Source: JAQTNA01 sp043743785 (lineage in GTDB: Bacteria; Pseudomonadota; Gammaproteobacteria; Burkholderiales; Rhodocyclaceae). Taken from it: a stretch of DNA of 64,000 nt. Shown one piece after another: positions 25,591-33,976 of this stretch. The stretch is taken from positions 31,523-95,522 of the forward strand of contig JAYTVW010000060.1 in NCBI GenBank assembly GCA_043743785.1, written 5' to 3'. Numbering within the stretch: the first letter of the stretch is position 1; every line of letters begins with the position of its first letter. The position numbers and the translations under genes are program-made. Under the pieces are notes generated by a model. The model made no database searches. It saw only the letters and a program-made list of their open reading frames with translations, and was not told the DNA's origin.

Positions 25591-26652
25591 CTAGTCGCGC
25601 TTGGCCTTGAAGGGCAGCAGCAGGGTGAAGCAGGTGCCAGCGGGATTGCTATCCACCTCGATGGTGCCCTGGTGCTGCTGGATGAAGCTTTGGGCCAGGG
25701 TCAGGCCCAGGCCGCTGCCGTCGTCCCGGCCGGAGACCAGGGGATAGAAGATGCGTTCCCGGATGTCCTCTGGGATACCCGGGCCGTTGTCGATGATCTT
25801 GATTTCCAGGGCCAGGCGGTGCCGACGCTTGGCCAGGGTCACCTGGCGCTGGGCGCGGGTACGGAAGATGATCTCGCCTTCCCCGTGCATGGCCTGAGCA
25901 GCATTGCGGGCGATGTTGAGTATGGTCTGAATGAGTTGTTCCCGGTCACCCATCAGGTCCGGCAGGCTGGTGTCGTAGTCCCGATGCACCGTCACCGCAG
26001 GGAATTCGGCATGGATGAGGCGGCGCACCCGCTCCAGGATTTCATGGATGTTCACCTGCACCGGCTGCATCATGCGATGGGAGGTGAGCAGGCGGTTCAT
26101 CAGGTCCTGCAGCCGGTCGGCCTCCTGGATGATGACGTCGGTGTATTCCCGGAGCAGCGGGTCGTTGAGTTCCCGCTCCAGCAACTGGGCGGAGCCGCGG
26201 ATGCCGCCGAGGGGATTCTTGATCTCGTGGGCCAGGTTGCGAATAAGTTCCCGATTGGCCTGCTGCTGTTCCACGATGCGCTCTTCCCGAGCCAGCTTGA
26301 GTTGCTGATCGATGGGACGGAATTCCAGCAGAACCCGCATGGAAGACGTTTCCACCGGCGTCACCGTGCAATCCAGATTGAGCTTTTCTTCTCCCTGGCG
26401 CTGGATGGTCAGGTTGTGACCGGTATAACTCCAGTTATTGCGCAGGGCATTTTCCAGGGCCGTGCCAAGCACCACCGGCTCTCCGAGCAACAGGCTCAGG
26501 GGACGTCCGCAGACCTGCTTGGCACTGATGGCGAAGAGATTCTCGGCCGCCGCATTGATGTAGCGTACGCAGAGTTCGCCGTCGAGCAGCAGCACGGCGG
26601 ATGACAGCAGATCGAGGGCGGCAAAATCCTGGTTGGGGTCGGAAGGCTTCAT
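25591..26652 (-). CDS. ntrB: Nitrogen regulation sensor histidine kinase NtrB
   Basis: A 353-residue soluble histidine kinase (NRII). An N-terminal PAS domain covers roughly residues 10-115; the phosphoacceptor H142 lies in AHEIKNPLGG; the ATPase domain has the N box near 'ILNIARNAAQAM', G1 in 'IDNGPGIPEDI' and G2 near 'DDGSGLGL'. No membrane segments, as expected for the PII-regulated NtrB family. It phosphorylates or dephosphorylates NtrC in response to nitrogen status. It is 23 bp ahead of ntrC and 45 bp behind a DUF4124 gene. Confidence 0.96.
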   Translation of the reverse strand: MKPSDPNQDFAALDLLSSAVLLLDGELCVRYINAAAENLFAISAKQVCGRPLSLLLGEPVVLGTALENALRNNWSYTGHNLTIQRQGEEKLNLDCTVTPVETSSMRVLLEFRPIDQQLKLAREERIVEQQQANRELIRNLAHEIKNPLGGIRGSAQLLERELNDPLLREYTDVIIQEADRLQDLMNRLLTSHRMMQPVQVNIHEILERVRRLIHAEFPAVTVHRDYDTSLPDLMGDREQLIQTILNIARNAAQAMHGEGEIIFRTRAQRQVTLAKRRHRLALEIKIIDNGPGIPEDIRERIFYPLVSGRDDGSGLGLTLAQSFIQQHQGTIEVDSNPAGTCFTLLLPFKAKRD

Positions 26653-26697
26653 GCCGGACAGTCTAGCAAGAAACAGACCACTGAAACCCGGTATGCC

Positions 26698-27156
26698 TTA
26701 CTTCAGTTTTGACATCTCCAGGCGCAGCGCCTGGATGTTGCGCTGGTGCTCTGCGACCCGATCCTGAAGGGATTTGCGCTGTCGCTCGTCGCCGCCGACG
26801 GATTGCTCGGCCAGCTTGGCCTTTTCCAGTTGGCTCTGTTCCTCCGTCAACTCCCTTTCGAGAATCTGGCGGCGGGTCTGGTCACGGCCGCGCTGGGTGT
26901 CGCCGTTTACCTTGGGGAAGTCCTGCGGCGTCGGGCTGGCGGCCGCGGAGGCCTGGCGGGGCTTGGGGGCCGCCTGGGTGGCCTGGGGCTTATCCTGGAT
27001 AAGCACCTTGCACTTCATGTTCGGATCCCGGGTGCTGGTGAACAGCACATGTCCCTCGGCATCCACACATTTCCAGATGCTGTCGGCAAAGCCCGGACTT
27101 GCCCATGCCATGAGGGGCAAGAGCATGGCCAAACCGATTTTTCGCCGAAGTTTCAT
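26698..27156 (-). CDS. DUF4124 domain-containing exported protein
   Basis: A 152-residue protein with a signal peptide (cleavage near GFA|DS, residue 25) and a short DUF4124 domain ('IWKCVDAEGHVLFTSTRDP') usually seen in envelope proteins of beta- and gammaproteobacteria. A Pro/Ala/Gln linker follows, then a charged C-terminal coiled coil (about residues 95-150). Function unknown. It is placed between the glnA terminator and ntrB, a position where such proteins are common in betaproteobacteria, and is probably transcribed with ntrBC. Confidence 0.88.
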   Translation of the reverse strand: MKLRRKIGLAMLLPLMAWASPGFADSIWKCVDAEGHVLFTSTRDPNMKCKVLIQDKPQATQAAPKPRQASAAASPTPQDFPKVNGDTQRGRDQTRRQILERELTEEQSQLEKAKLAEQSVGGDERQRKSLQDRVAEHQRNIQALRLEMSKLK

Positions 27157-27237
27157 GGTGCTTATGCCATCAGAAGGACGCGCGAAGTGTACGCCAAGAA
27201 CAAGCAGGAATGGGCCGCGGGATGGGCAAGTTCATAA

Positions 27238-27269
27238 CAAAAAAGACGGCCGCAGCCGTCTTTTTTGTT
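27238..27269. terminator. Intrinsic terminator after glnA
   Basis: AAAAGACGGC-cgca-GCCGTCTTTTTT: a strong GC stem with U tract in both directions, 45 bases beyond the glnA stop. It separates glnA from DUF4124-ntrB-ntrC. Confidence 0.9.
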
Positions 27270-27313
27270 ACCGGAAGCCCCTCGCGAAAGCGGCTTCCGG
27301 CGCTACGAACACC

Positions 27314-28723
27314 TTACAGGCTGTAGTACATTTCGAACTCGACCGGGTGGGTCGTCATGCGGGTGCGGTTCACTTCCGTCATCTTCAGTTCGATGTAGGC
27401 ATCGAGGAAGTCGTTGGAGAACACGCCGCCACGGGTCAGGAACTCGCGATCCTTGTCGAGGGCAGCCAGGGCTTCGTCCAGGCTGGCACAGACGGTCGGG
27501 ATCAGCGCATCTTCTTCCGGCGGCAGATCGTACAGGTTCTTGTCAGCCGGATCGCCGGGGTGAATCTTGTTCTGGATGCCGTCCAGACCAGCCATCATCA
27601 GGGCGGCAAAGCACATGTACGGGTTGGCCAGGGGATCCGGGAAGCGGGTTTCGATACGACGAGCCTTGTCGCTGCTGACGTGCGGAATCCGGATGGAAGC
27701 AGAACGGTTCTTGGCGGAATAGGCCAGCTTGACCGGGGCTTCGTAGTGCGGAACCAGACGCTTGTAGGAGTTGGTGCCCGGATTGGTGATGGCGTTCAGG
27801 GCCTTGGCGTGCTTGATGATACCGCCGATGTAGAACAGGGCGGTTTCGGACAGGCCGGCGTAGCCGTTGCCGGCGAACAGGTTCTTGCCATCCTTCCAGA
27901 TGGACTGGTGAACGTGCATGCCGGAACCGTTGTCGCCAACGATGGGCTTGGGCATGAACGTGGCGGTCTTGCCGTAGGCATGGGCCACGTTGTGCACGAT
28001 GTATTTCAGAACCTGGGTCTGGTCAGCGCGGCGCACCAGAGTGTTGAAGACGGTGCCGATTTCGCACTGGCCGGCGGTGGCCACTTCGTGGTGATGCACT
28101 TCAACGGGCACGCCACAGGCTTCCAAGGCCAGCACCATGGCGGCGCGGATGTCGTTCAGGCTGTCAACCGGGGGCACGGGGAAGTAGCCACCCTTGACGG
28201 AGGGACGGTGGCCGGTGTTGCCGCCTTCGAAAGTGTCGTTGGAGGACCAGGCGGCCTCTTCGGAGACGATCTTCAGGGAACAGCCGGACATGTCCACGTT
28301 CCAATGCACGGCGTCGAAAATGAAGAATTCGGGTTCCGGACCGAAATAGGCGGTGTCGCCGATGCCGGTGGACTTCAGGTAGGCTTCAGCGCGCTTGGCG
28401 ATGGAGCGGGGATCCCGGTCATAACCCTTGCCGTCGGTCGGCTCCACGACATCACAGGTGATCACCAGGGTGGTCTCGTCCATGAACGGATCGATGTAGG
28501 CGGTAGCCGGGTCCAGCATCAGCAGCATGTCGGAGGCTTGAATGCCCTTCCAACCGGCGATGGAGGAACCATCGAAGGCATGACCTTCGGTGAACTTGTC
28601 GAGATCGACAACACGCGACGGCACGCCGACGTGCTGCTCTTTGCCACGGGTATCGGTGAAGCGCAGGTCAACAAACTTGACCTCTTTTTCCTTGATCAGA
28701 TTCAGGACGTCTTGCGGTGACAT
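27314..28723 (-). CDS. glnA: Glutamine synthetase, type I
   Basis: A 469-residue GSI-beta enzyme that makes glutamine from glutamate, ammonia and ATP; dodecameric in the family. The N-terminal beta-grasp domain contains 'VDLRFTDTRGKEQHV', the active-site loops include 'NDTFEGGNTGHRP' and 'NGSGMHVHQS', and the adenylylation tyrosine is Y398 in NLYDLPPEE, so GlnE control is expected. Length is exactly typical. A sigma-54 promoter and an NtrC site lie upstream; ntrB and ntrC follow downstream beyond a terminator. Confidence 0.98.
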   Translation of the reverse strand: MSPQDVLNLIKEKEVKFVDLRFTDTRGKEQHVGVPSRVVDLDKFTEGHAFDGSSIAGWKGIQASDMLLMLDPATAYIDPFMDETTLVITCDVVEPTDGKGYDRDPRSIAKRAEAYLKSTGIGDTAYFGPEPEFFIFDAVHWNVDMSGCSLKIVSEEAAWSSNDTFEGGNTGHRPSVKGGYFPVPPVDSLNDIRAAMVLALEACGVPVEVHHHEVATAGQCEIGTVFNTLVRRADQTQVLKYIVHNVAHAYGKTATFMPKPIVGDNGSGMHVHQSIWKDGKNLFAGNGYAGLSETALFYIGGIIKHAKALNAITNPGTNSYKRLVPHYEAPVKLAYSAKNRSASIRIPHVSSDKARRIETRFPDPLANPYMCFAALMMAGLDGIQNKIHPGDPADKNLYDLPPEEDALIPTVCASLDEALAALDKDREFLTRGGVFSNDFLDAYIELKMTEVNRTRMTTHPVEFEMYYSL

Positions 28724-28847
28724 GTTATCTCCTAGCGAATGAAGCGGTTAAGCTTTGAAACCGTGGTGCGGCATGCCGCATTGAACCCGTTTTACCCATG
28801 GGCGATTCCGGAGGGCTGACGCCGGACGCCTTTGACTGGCACAAATT

Positions 28848-28863
28848 AGCAGTTTCCATGCCA
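28848..28863 (-). promoter_or_regulatory. Sigma-54 promoter of glnA
   Basis: On the minus strand TGGCATGGAAACTGCT keeps the invariant GG-N10-GC of the -24/-12 consensus (TGGCAC-N5-TTGCW). The inferred start near 28837 gives a leader of about 113 bases before the glnA ATG. Confidence 0.8.
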
Positions 28864-28926
28864 GCCATTCAAGAAAATATTGCTATTGTGCCACAAGGAC
28901 TATTACCTGACGCAAGAGGAACATAC

Positions 28927-28941
28927 GCACCATTTAGGTGC
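28927..28941. promoter_or_regulatory. NtrC binding site upstream of glnA
   Basis: GCACC-ATTTA-GGTGC is a perfect match to the NtrC dyad GCACC-N5-GGTGC. It lies about 95-100 bases upstream of the sigma-54 start, a typical enhancer position, and just past the end of the CDF gene. A single clear site was seen. Confidence 0.85.
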
Positions 28942-28960
28942 ATATTGCAAAAGCAACGCC

Positions 28961-30136
28961 TCATTTTGGTGACACCTGGCAGTTGATGGAAATCGCACTG
29001 AAATGGGGATCCATGGGAAGGCGGGCTTTGATGCGGCGTTCCAGTTCGGCGACCCTGGCCGGATCAAGGCAGAACGCCTCCGGCAGGAACAATTCCGCCT
29101 CCACCCGGTTTCCCAGGTAGTGCAGCAGCGCCCGTTCCGCCACCGGCACATCCGTCCCCAACAGCGCAGTCAGCCTCGCGAGGGCATCCGCCCTGTGCAG
29201 CGGCGCCGCTTGGCCCACAGTCCACAGGATGTCGTCTTCCACATCGACGTGCACCAGCACGTCCAGCACATCCTCGTGGGCATCCACCACGGCCTGCCGA
29301 GCGCTCTCGGCGATGCGGTGGCCTTCCGAAACACTGATATGGGAATCCACGCGCACATGAGCATCCACCAGCCCCTGGTGGCCCATGCGCCGCGTGCGCA
29401 GATCATGTACGCCGACAACCCCCGGGGTCGCCAGCAGAGTGGTGCGTATCGCCGCCACTTCGTCCGCCGAAAGGCCGGTGTCAATCAATTCCTGCAGGGC
29501 GTCATAGGCAAAGCGCAGTCCCATGCGCACAATGAGAAAGCCCACCAGAGCCGCCGCCAGGGAATCAAAGAACTTGTAGCCCATGAGGGCACCACCGATG
29601 CCGACCGCCACCACCAGAGAGGAGGCCGCGTCCGAGCGGGCATGCCAGGCGTTCGCCACCAACATGGGGGAGCGCAGCTTCTCGGCCACTGCCAGCATGT
29701 AACGGAAGAGGCCTTCCTTGGCCACCAGGGTTGCCAGGGCGGTCCACAGGGCCAGGGGCTGCACGGGGGGCAGATGTTCCACATCCTGGAGGCGGGAACC
29801 GGCCGCCACCAGCATGGCCGCGCCAGTGACCGCCAGCAGCACGCCAAGAATGAGGGAGGCGGCCGTCTCAATGCGGCCATGGCCATAGGGGTGTTGGGAG
29901 TCCGCCGGATGGGCGCCCTTGCGATTGGCCACCAGCACCATGAAATCCGCCACCAGATCGGAAGCGGAATGCATGCCGTCGGCCACCAGGCTCTGGGCAT
30001 TGGCAAGCAGGCCGATGGCGACCTGGGCGATGGTCAGCAAGACATTCACGCCGGCACTGACCCAGGTGACGCGCTGGGCCTGGCGGTAGCGTGCCCCTTC
30101 CAGGGGGGCTTCGGTAGGGAGGTTTTCTCCGCTCAT
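28961..30136 (-). CDS. Cation diffusion facilitator family transporter
   Basis: A 391-residue divalent-metal/proton antiporter (Zn, Fe or similar). Metal-site motifs are present: HSASD at residues 56-60 in the second helix and HPYGHGR at 82-88 in the cytoplasmic loop. Six transmembrane helices and a C-terminal metal-sensing domain follow. The C-terminus is extended by about 80 residues beyond the usual domain ('LHYLGNRVEAELFLPEAF'), a long-form variant seen in betaproteobacterial CDF proteins. It ends just before the glnA control region and is divergent from the rhodanese gene at 30185. Confidence 0.93.
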   Translation of the reverse strand: MSGENLPTEAPLEGARYRQAQRVTWVSAGVNVLLTIAQVAIGLLANAQSLVADGMHSASDLVADFMVLVANRKGAHPADSQHPYGHGRIETAASLILGVLLAVTGAAMLVAAGSRLQDVEHLPPVQPLALWTALATLVAKEGLFRYMLAVAEKLRSPMLVANAWHARSDAASSLVVAVGIGGALMGYKFFDSLAAALVGFLIVRMGLRFAYDALQELIDTGLSADEVAAIRTTLLATPGVVGVHDLRTRRMGHQGLVDAHVRVDSHISVSEGHRIAESARQAVVDAHEDVLDVLVHVDVEDDILWTVGQAAPLHRADALARLTALLGTDVPVAERALLHYLGNRVEAELFLPEAFCLDPARVAELERRIKARLPMDPHFSAISINCQVSPK

Positions 30137-30184
30137 GGGAAAGGCTTATACTCGAAAACTCGTGATTCTAGGCTTTTCCACACC

Positions 30185-30637
30185 ATGGGCAAAATCAGCA
30201 GCATTCTGGCACTGGCGCAAAAGCGTGCCCTTGACGCCAATCTTCCTTACGAGGGCGCCCTGACGCCTCTTGAGGCCTACGAAATTCTGCAGCACGCCCC
30301 CGGTGCCCGCCTGGTTGATGTACGCAGCCGGGCGGAGTGGGATTGGGTGGGACGCGTCCCGGGTGCCGTAGAAATCGAGTGGTCGAGCTGGCCGGGCATG
30401 CATGTCAATCCCCAGTTCCTGGCCCAGCTGAAACGGGAAGTGAATCCGGAATCCCTGGTGCTGTTCCTCTGCCGGAGCGGCGCCCGGTCCAATGCTGCGG
30501 CCAAGCTGGCAAGCGAAAACGGCTACCCGGACTGCTACAACATCCTGGAAGGCTTCGAAGGCGACAAGGATGCCACGGGGCAGCGCAACAAGGTCGGCGG
30601 CTGGCGCCAGGCCGCCCTACCCTGGAATCAGGGCTGA
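30185..30637 (+). CDS. Rhodanese-like domain protein
   Basis: A 150-residue single-domain sulfurtransferase. 'LVDVRSRAEWDWVGRVPGA' is the CH2A region and the active-site loop CRSGARS begins at C96. The ATG at 30185 is chosen because upstream sequence in the same frame is antisense to the CDF gene. No signal peptide. Next to a ThiF-like protein on the opposite strand; rhodanese and E1-like proteins sometimes cooperate in sulfur transfer, but there is no direct evidence here. Confidence 0.9.
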   Translation: MGKISSILALAQKRALDANLPYEGALTPLEAYEILQHAPGARLVDVRSRAEWDWVGRVPGAVEIEWSSWPGMHVNPQFLAQLKREVNPESLVLFLCRSGARSNAAAKLASENGYPDCYNILEGFEGDKDATGQRNKVGGWRQAALPWNQG

Positions 30638-30663
30638 CGGTAGGGCCGGATTCAGCCGGCCAT

Positions 30664-30711
30664 GGGGTAAAAACACCCCGCCCCATGCGTCGGGTTAGAA
30701 CCCGACCTACG
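30664..30711. repeat. Two small palindromes after the rhodanese gene
   Basis: GGGGT-aaaac-ACCCC (30664-30680) and GTCGGGTT-aga-AACCCGAC followed by CTAC (30689-30710); the second belongs to the GTAGGTCGGGTT family. They lie between convergent genes and could terminate either. Confidence 0.65.
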
Positions 30712-30716
30712 GCCTC

Positions 30717-31577
30717 TTACCCCCGCTGCAGCTTGCTGCGAATGAGGGCCAGGATCAGGCGCTGCAGGGGGTTGGAATTACCGAACGGCCGCCAGGTGTG
30801 GGTAAATTTCTGCAGATAGGCGTCAAACTGCATGCCCCAGGGGGCCGCCTTCAGGGGGCCACGCTGCAACAGCACCTTCAGCACCGCCGTTCCCATCACC
30901 CCGGCACACAATTCACAAGCCATGCCGGTGGACGGGCCACGCTCCGCCTTGAAATCCACGGATTCCGCCACCTGGAGGTAGCTACGCTGCAGCATGCGCG
31001 GTGACAACCCCGCCATGAAACGCGCCAACTGCTCGGCCCGGGGCTGCCCCTCCAGCTGGAAATACTCCTCGAACGTCATGCCCCCCGGCCTGAAGTAGAG
31101 CAGGGCCACGCCCATGCCCAGGGGCGCCGCAGTCAGGGCCGGAATGCCGCGCTCGGCACAGGCGGCAAACAGGCGGCGGCGCGCCTCCACGGCAAAGAAA
31201 TCCACCCCGTCTACGTACACATCCACGCCGTCCAGGAAGGTCTCCAGGTTGTGCGACTGCACGCCCTCGGGAAAAACGCCAATATCAAGGGCGGGGTTGA
31301 TGTCCCGGGCCATCTCCGCCAGCACGTCCGACTTCTGCCGGCCGAGACTTGAAAGCGTGGCCCCGGCCTGGCGATTGAAATTCTGCAGTTCGAACTTGTC
31401 GAAATCCGCGATGTTGAATTTTCCGACACCCAGCCGCGCCAAGGCCATCAAATGGGAGCCACCAACGCCGCCGAGGCCGGCAATGGCCACCCGGCAAGTA
31501 GAAAGCCGCTGCTGCTCAGCAATCGTCAGCCAGCCGATATTGCGGGAGAAAGCAGTGGAGTAGTCGAAAGTTGCCAT
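30717..31577 (-). CDS. ThiF/MoeB/HesA-like E1 family protein
   Basis: A 286-residue protein with the Rossmann core of E1-like adenylyltransferases: nucleotide loop GLGGVGG at residues 34-40, then 'DKFELQNFNRQAG' (R for phosphate binding) and a later 'CELCAGVMG' loop that could bind zinc only partly (one CxxC). It probably adenylates or binds a protein C-terminus or small molecule; the free-standing PRTRC/HesA-like branch has no assigned role. ATG 31577 is preferred over a TTG four codons earlier that falls in a terminator. The preceding terminator and lack of a strong Shine-Dalgarno leave expression unclear. Confidence 0.85.
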   Translation of the reverse strand: MATFDYSTAFSRNIGWLTIAEQQRLSTCRVAIAGLGGVGGSHLMALARLGVGKFNIADFDKFELQNFNRQAGATLSSLGRQKSDVLAEMARDINPALDIGVFPEGVQSHNLETFLDGVDVYVDGVDFFAVEARRRLFAACAERGIPALTAAPLGMGVALLYFRPGGMTFEEYFQLEGQPRAEQLARFMAGLSPRMLQRSYLQVAESVDFKAERGPSTGMACELCAGVMGTAVLKVLLQRGPLKAAPWGMQFDAYLQKFTHTWRPFGNSNPLQRLILALIRSKLQRG

Positions 31578-31595
31578 GGCCGTCGTCAAAAAAGC

Positions 31596-31620
31596 AAAAC
31601 CCCCGGAAGCCGGGGGTTTT
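31596..31620. terminator. Intrinsic terminator between the PEP-CTERM and ThiF genes
   Basis: AAAACCCCCGG-aag-CCGGGGGTTTT: symmetric stem with T/A tails, about 25 bases after the PEP-CTERM gene stop on the minus strand. Confidence 0.88.
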
Positions 31621-31645
31621 GTAGTGCAAGCGGATCAGAAACCGA

Positions 31646-32638
31646 TCAGTTCTTGCGGCGACGTGCGGCGGCACCGGCAGCCAGGATGCTCAGACCCGCC
31701 AGCGCCAGGGTTGTGGGCTCAGGAATGCCGAAGTTGTCAGCCGCGACGGCGGCAGTCGCGGCAAAGTACGCATTTGCTGAGCCATCCAAGACACTGTTCG
31801 TCAGCGGGTTTTGATTGAATTGTCCTTTCAAATCGATGACCGGGTAGAAATTGGTGGGGGCGGTGAAAAGTGCCTTGCCATCATTGGTCAACGTGAAATT
31901 GGTGAATTCAATACTGAAATCGCCATAACTGGTCCCCGAAACTGCCGAGTGCCCCCCATTCATTGCCGAGTTGGGAGAACTGCTGGACCCCAGCAGTATG
32001 GGCGCGATACTACTGGTAATACTCGGTGCAACGGTGCCATTCGCGCCGAGCACCCCAGACGCACTCATATCCTTCGTCAAATAAATGCTGAGGTTGCCGG
32101 TAGTGCCACCCTTGAAAGTCTCGTTGCCGAACGCATCCACTGAATAAGTCCCGCTTGTGGAGAACAAGCCAATGATCTTGTAACCACTCGTGACGTCGTT
32201 ATAGGCCGGAATGGTCTGGGTGCCACATTGATAGGGCAGAAACGGCGGCGTCGGGCTGTTACAAAACTGCGGGATTGTCTGCGCGTCGTGATGAACCGTC
32301 GTCTGGACGTTCAAATATGAACTCCCACCAGTGGACATGTCCACATAGTTACCCAGATTGAAGTAGGCAGCCGTGGCAAAAGTTCCCGTGCTCGCAGACG
32401 TTGGGCTTATCGAGAACTTCTCGTAGTAATGCCCATTCAAGTCGTCAGCCGTGAAGCTGTTCGCGATATTCGATGGGGTCGTGGTGTAGTTGCCGTACGT
32501 GGGATAGACCTGATAGTTCGTAACATAAGGCGTTTCCGTCACGGTGAAGGGAAGATACGTCGCGTTCGCCGCGCCGCTGAACCCCGCAGCAACAACTGCC
32601 AACGCTGCCAGTTTCTTCACAAATTTCATCTTGGTCAT
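31646..32638 (-). CDS. PEP-CTERM sorting domain-containing protein
   Basis: A 330-residue exported protein. Sec signal peptide at residues 1-26 (MTKMKFVKKLAALAVVAAGFS, cleavage near ANA|TY). The body is Ser/Thr/Asn/Gly-rich beta-type sequence without a named domain. The C-terminus has the exosortase signal: IPEPTTLALAG beginning near residue 305, a hydrophobic helix, then ARRRKN. Exosortase should cleave and anchor or release it with exopolysaccharide (family knowledge from floc-forming Rhodocyclales); no exosortase lies in the window. Both ATG 32638 and 32629 are possible; AGGGA fits the first. A sigma-54 promoter precedes it. Confidence 0.92.
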   Translation of the reverse strand: MTKMKFVKKLAALAVVAAGFSGAANATYLPFTVTETPYVTNYQVYPTYGNYTTTPSNIANSFTADDLNGHYYEKFSISPTSASTGTFATAAYFNLGNYVDMSTGGSSYLNVQTTVHHDAQTIPQFCNSPTPPFLPYQCGTQTIPAYNDVTSGYKIIGLFSTSGTYSVDAFGNETFKGGTTGNLSIYLTKDMSASGVLGANGTVAPSITSSIAPILLGSSSSPNSAMNGGHSAVSGTSYGDFSIEFTNFTLTNDGKALFTAPTNFYPVIDLKGQFNQNPLTNSVLDGSANAYFAATAAVAADNFGIPEPTTLALAGLSILAAGAAARRRKN

Positions 32639-32703
32639 GATTTTTCCCTGCTCAATTCTTAGTGTTCCGTGGGAGGCGTGGCGCCTCGCGATGGAAAGCT
32701 ATA

Positions 32704-32719
32704 AGCACGCGCTGTGCCA
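32704..32719 (-). promoter_or_regulatory. Sigma-54 promoter of the PEP-CTERM gene
   Basis: Minus-strand TGGCACAGCGCGTGCT has a perfect TGGCAC box and GG-N10-GC spacing. The inferred start near 32693 leaves a 55-base leader. RpoN control of PEP-CTERM genes via PrsK/PrsR is known in related floc-forming bacteria. Confidence 0.8.
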
Positions 32720-32781
32720 GGACACAAAAGTCCTTTCCTGACAATGGGTTGAAAATTCGCCTCCCGACCCACCGGCACAAT

Positions 32782-32799
32782 GTGTAAAAAATCCCGACA
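32782..32799. promoter_or_regulatory. Candidate activator site upstream of the PEP-CTERM sigma-54 promoter (copy 1)
   Basis: GTGTAAAAAATCCCGACA, about 90-105 bases upstream of the inferred start, in enhancer range. A related 18-mer lies at 32964-32981 (14 of 18 identical). The binding protein is unknown; PrsR would be the natural candidate. Confidence 0.45.
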
Positions 32800-32963
32800 A
32801 ACCACCTCTCTCACGCCGAAACACCGCCCCGCCAGCGACGATAGCCACGCTTACACCTCCTGATGCTGCTCATTCCTTGGGCACAATCCTGAGAATTGTC
32901 GACTGACCGCTACCCAAACCCCCGCCACCCGCCCATTTTTATGACTTTCGATCTAGAGCGGCA

Positions 32964-32981
32964 GTGTAAAATTTTTCGACA
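32964..32981. promoter_or_regulatory. Candidate activator site, copy 2
   Basis: GTGTAAAATTTTTCGACA, same orientation as copy 1 and 182 bases from it, in the gap between the PEP-CTERM and methyltransferase genes. It could act on either gene. The rest of the 484-bp gap (32639-33122) holds no other gene that I can see. Confidence 0.4.
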
Positions 32982-33122
32982 GTGCAGGTATTCGGCGCCT
33001 GTTTTTACCTACCCCAGACACAAAATCCGGTCTGAGGCGTGCCATCGGTGCCCATGGCGATTGACGCGCCGCAAGTGGACGCGCGACACTACGCGGCAAG
33101 CACACAAAATAAGGCGCCTGTC

Positions 33123-33788
33123 ATGACGAAATCTCTCGAACAAATCGCGCTGGCCTATGACTCCCCGCCCTTGTGGTATGACATTCGCGGATTCTTTATC
33201 CTGACCTTTGCCTATCGCAGCGGCCTGGGATTTCAGGTGCGTTTCTTCGGCAACAACATGGGGCCACGGCATCTGGAAGTAGCCATCGGCTCCGGCTCCC
33301 TGGCCGATATCATCCTGCGCTGGCGCAGCTGGAAAGGCCTTCCGGCTTGCCGCATCGCAGGCATCGATTACGCCCTGCCCATGCTGGGGGGCGCTTTCCG
33401 GCGCTTCCGTTTCCGGCCGGAAGTGGAACTGGCTCATGCCGATGCCGCAGCCCTGCCCTACCCAGCTGGCGAGTTCGATACCGCCAACATCGCCAATGCC
33501 GTGCATTGCTTTCCAGATGTGGACGGGGCCTTGCGGGACATCTGCCGGGTGCTGAAACCGGGCGGGCGGATGGCTGCCAACGTCCTGCTGGAACCAACGG
33601 CGGGCCCCGGCTTCCTGCGTCGTCTGGCCGAACGCATCAACGTCTGGGGCATGAAGAAGGGCATCCTCTTCAAACCCTACACGCAGGAAGACATTCGCGA
33701 GCGCATCCTGCGTGCCGGTTTCAGCATCGAACAGGAGCTGGTCAGCGGAAACACCTACAACGTCCTGGCAAGGAAGCCCGCAAGCTGA
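33123..33788 (+). CDS. Class I SAM-dependent methyltransferase
   Basis: A 221-residue methyltransferase-fold protein. The SAM-binding loop is LEVAIGSGSL (residues 51-60, V-A-I-G-S-G in place of the usual D-x-G-x-G), then 'GIDYALPML', 'LAHADAAALPYPAGEFD' with the motif-II acid, and 'DICRVLKPGGRM'. This matches UbiE/Methyltransf_11 relatives. ATG 33123 is chosen because it begins the conserved part; longer forms run into non-conserved sequence. Substrate unknown. It is divergent from the PEP-CTERM gene and upstream of the FeeM-like gene on the same strand. Confidence 0.82.
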   Translation: MTKSLEQIALAYDSPPLWYDIRGFFILTFAYRSGLGFQVRFFGNNMGPRHLEVAIGSGSLADIILRWRSWKGLPACRIAGIDYALPMLGGAFRRFRFRPEVELAHADAAALPYPAGEFDTANIANAVHCFPDVDGALRDICRVLKPGGRMAANVLLEPTAGPGFLRRLAERINVWGMKKGILFKPYTQEDIRERILRAGFSIEQELVSGNTYNVLARKPAS

Positions 33789-33976
33789 CCAGCCAGGCGT
33801 CCCGCTGCAAACTCGCCTCACCACAAAGCAGAAGAACACTTTTAAATGCCGTCCGGGCGGAACAAGCCTATCGCCGAGAAAATCTTAGGACTTGGGCATG
33901 GGAACGAATGTCGACGCAATTTCCGACCTGAAGGCGTATAGTGCTCAATCCAATACTAAGGTGGTAGGAGCAATTC

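Noticed and set aside
28837..28851. TGGCACAAATTAGCA on the plus strand as a sigma-54 promoter
   Set aside because: GG and GC are nine bases apart, not ten, and no plus-strand gene begins downstream; the minus-strand match fits glnA.
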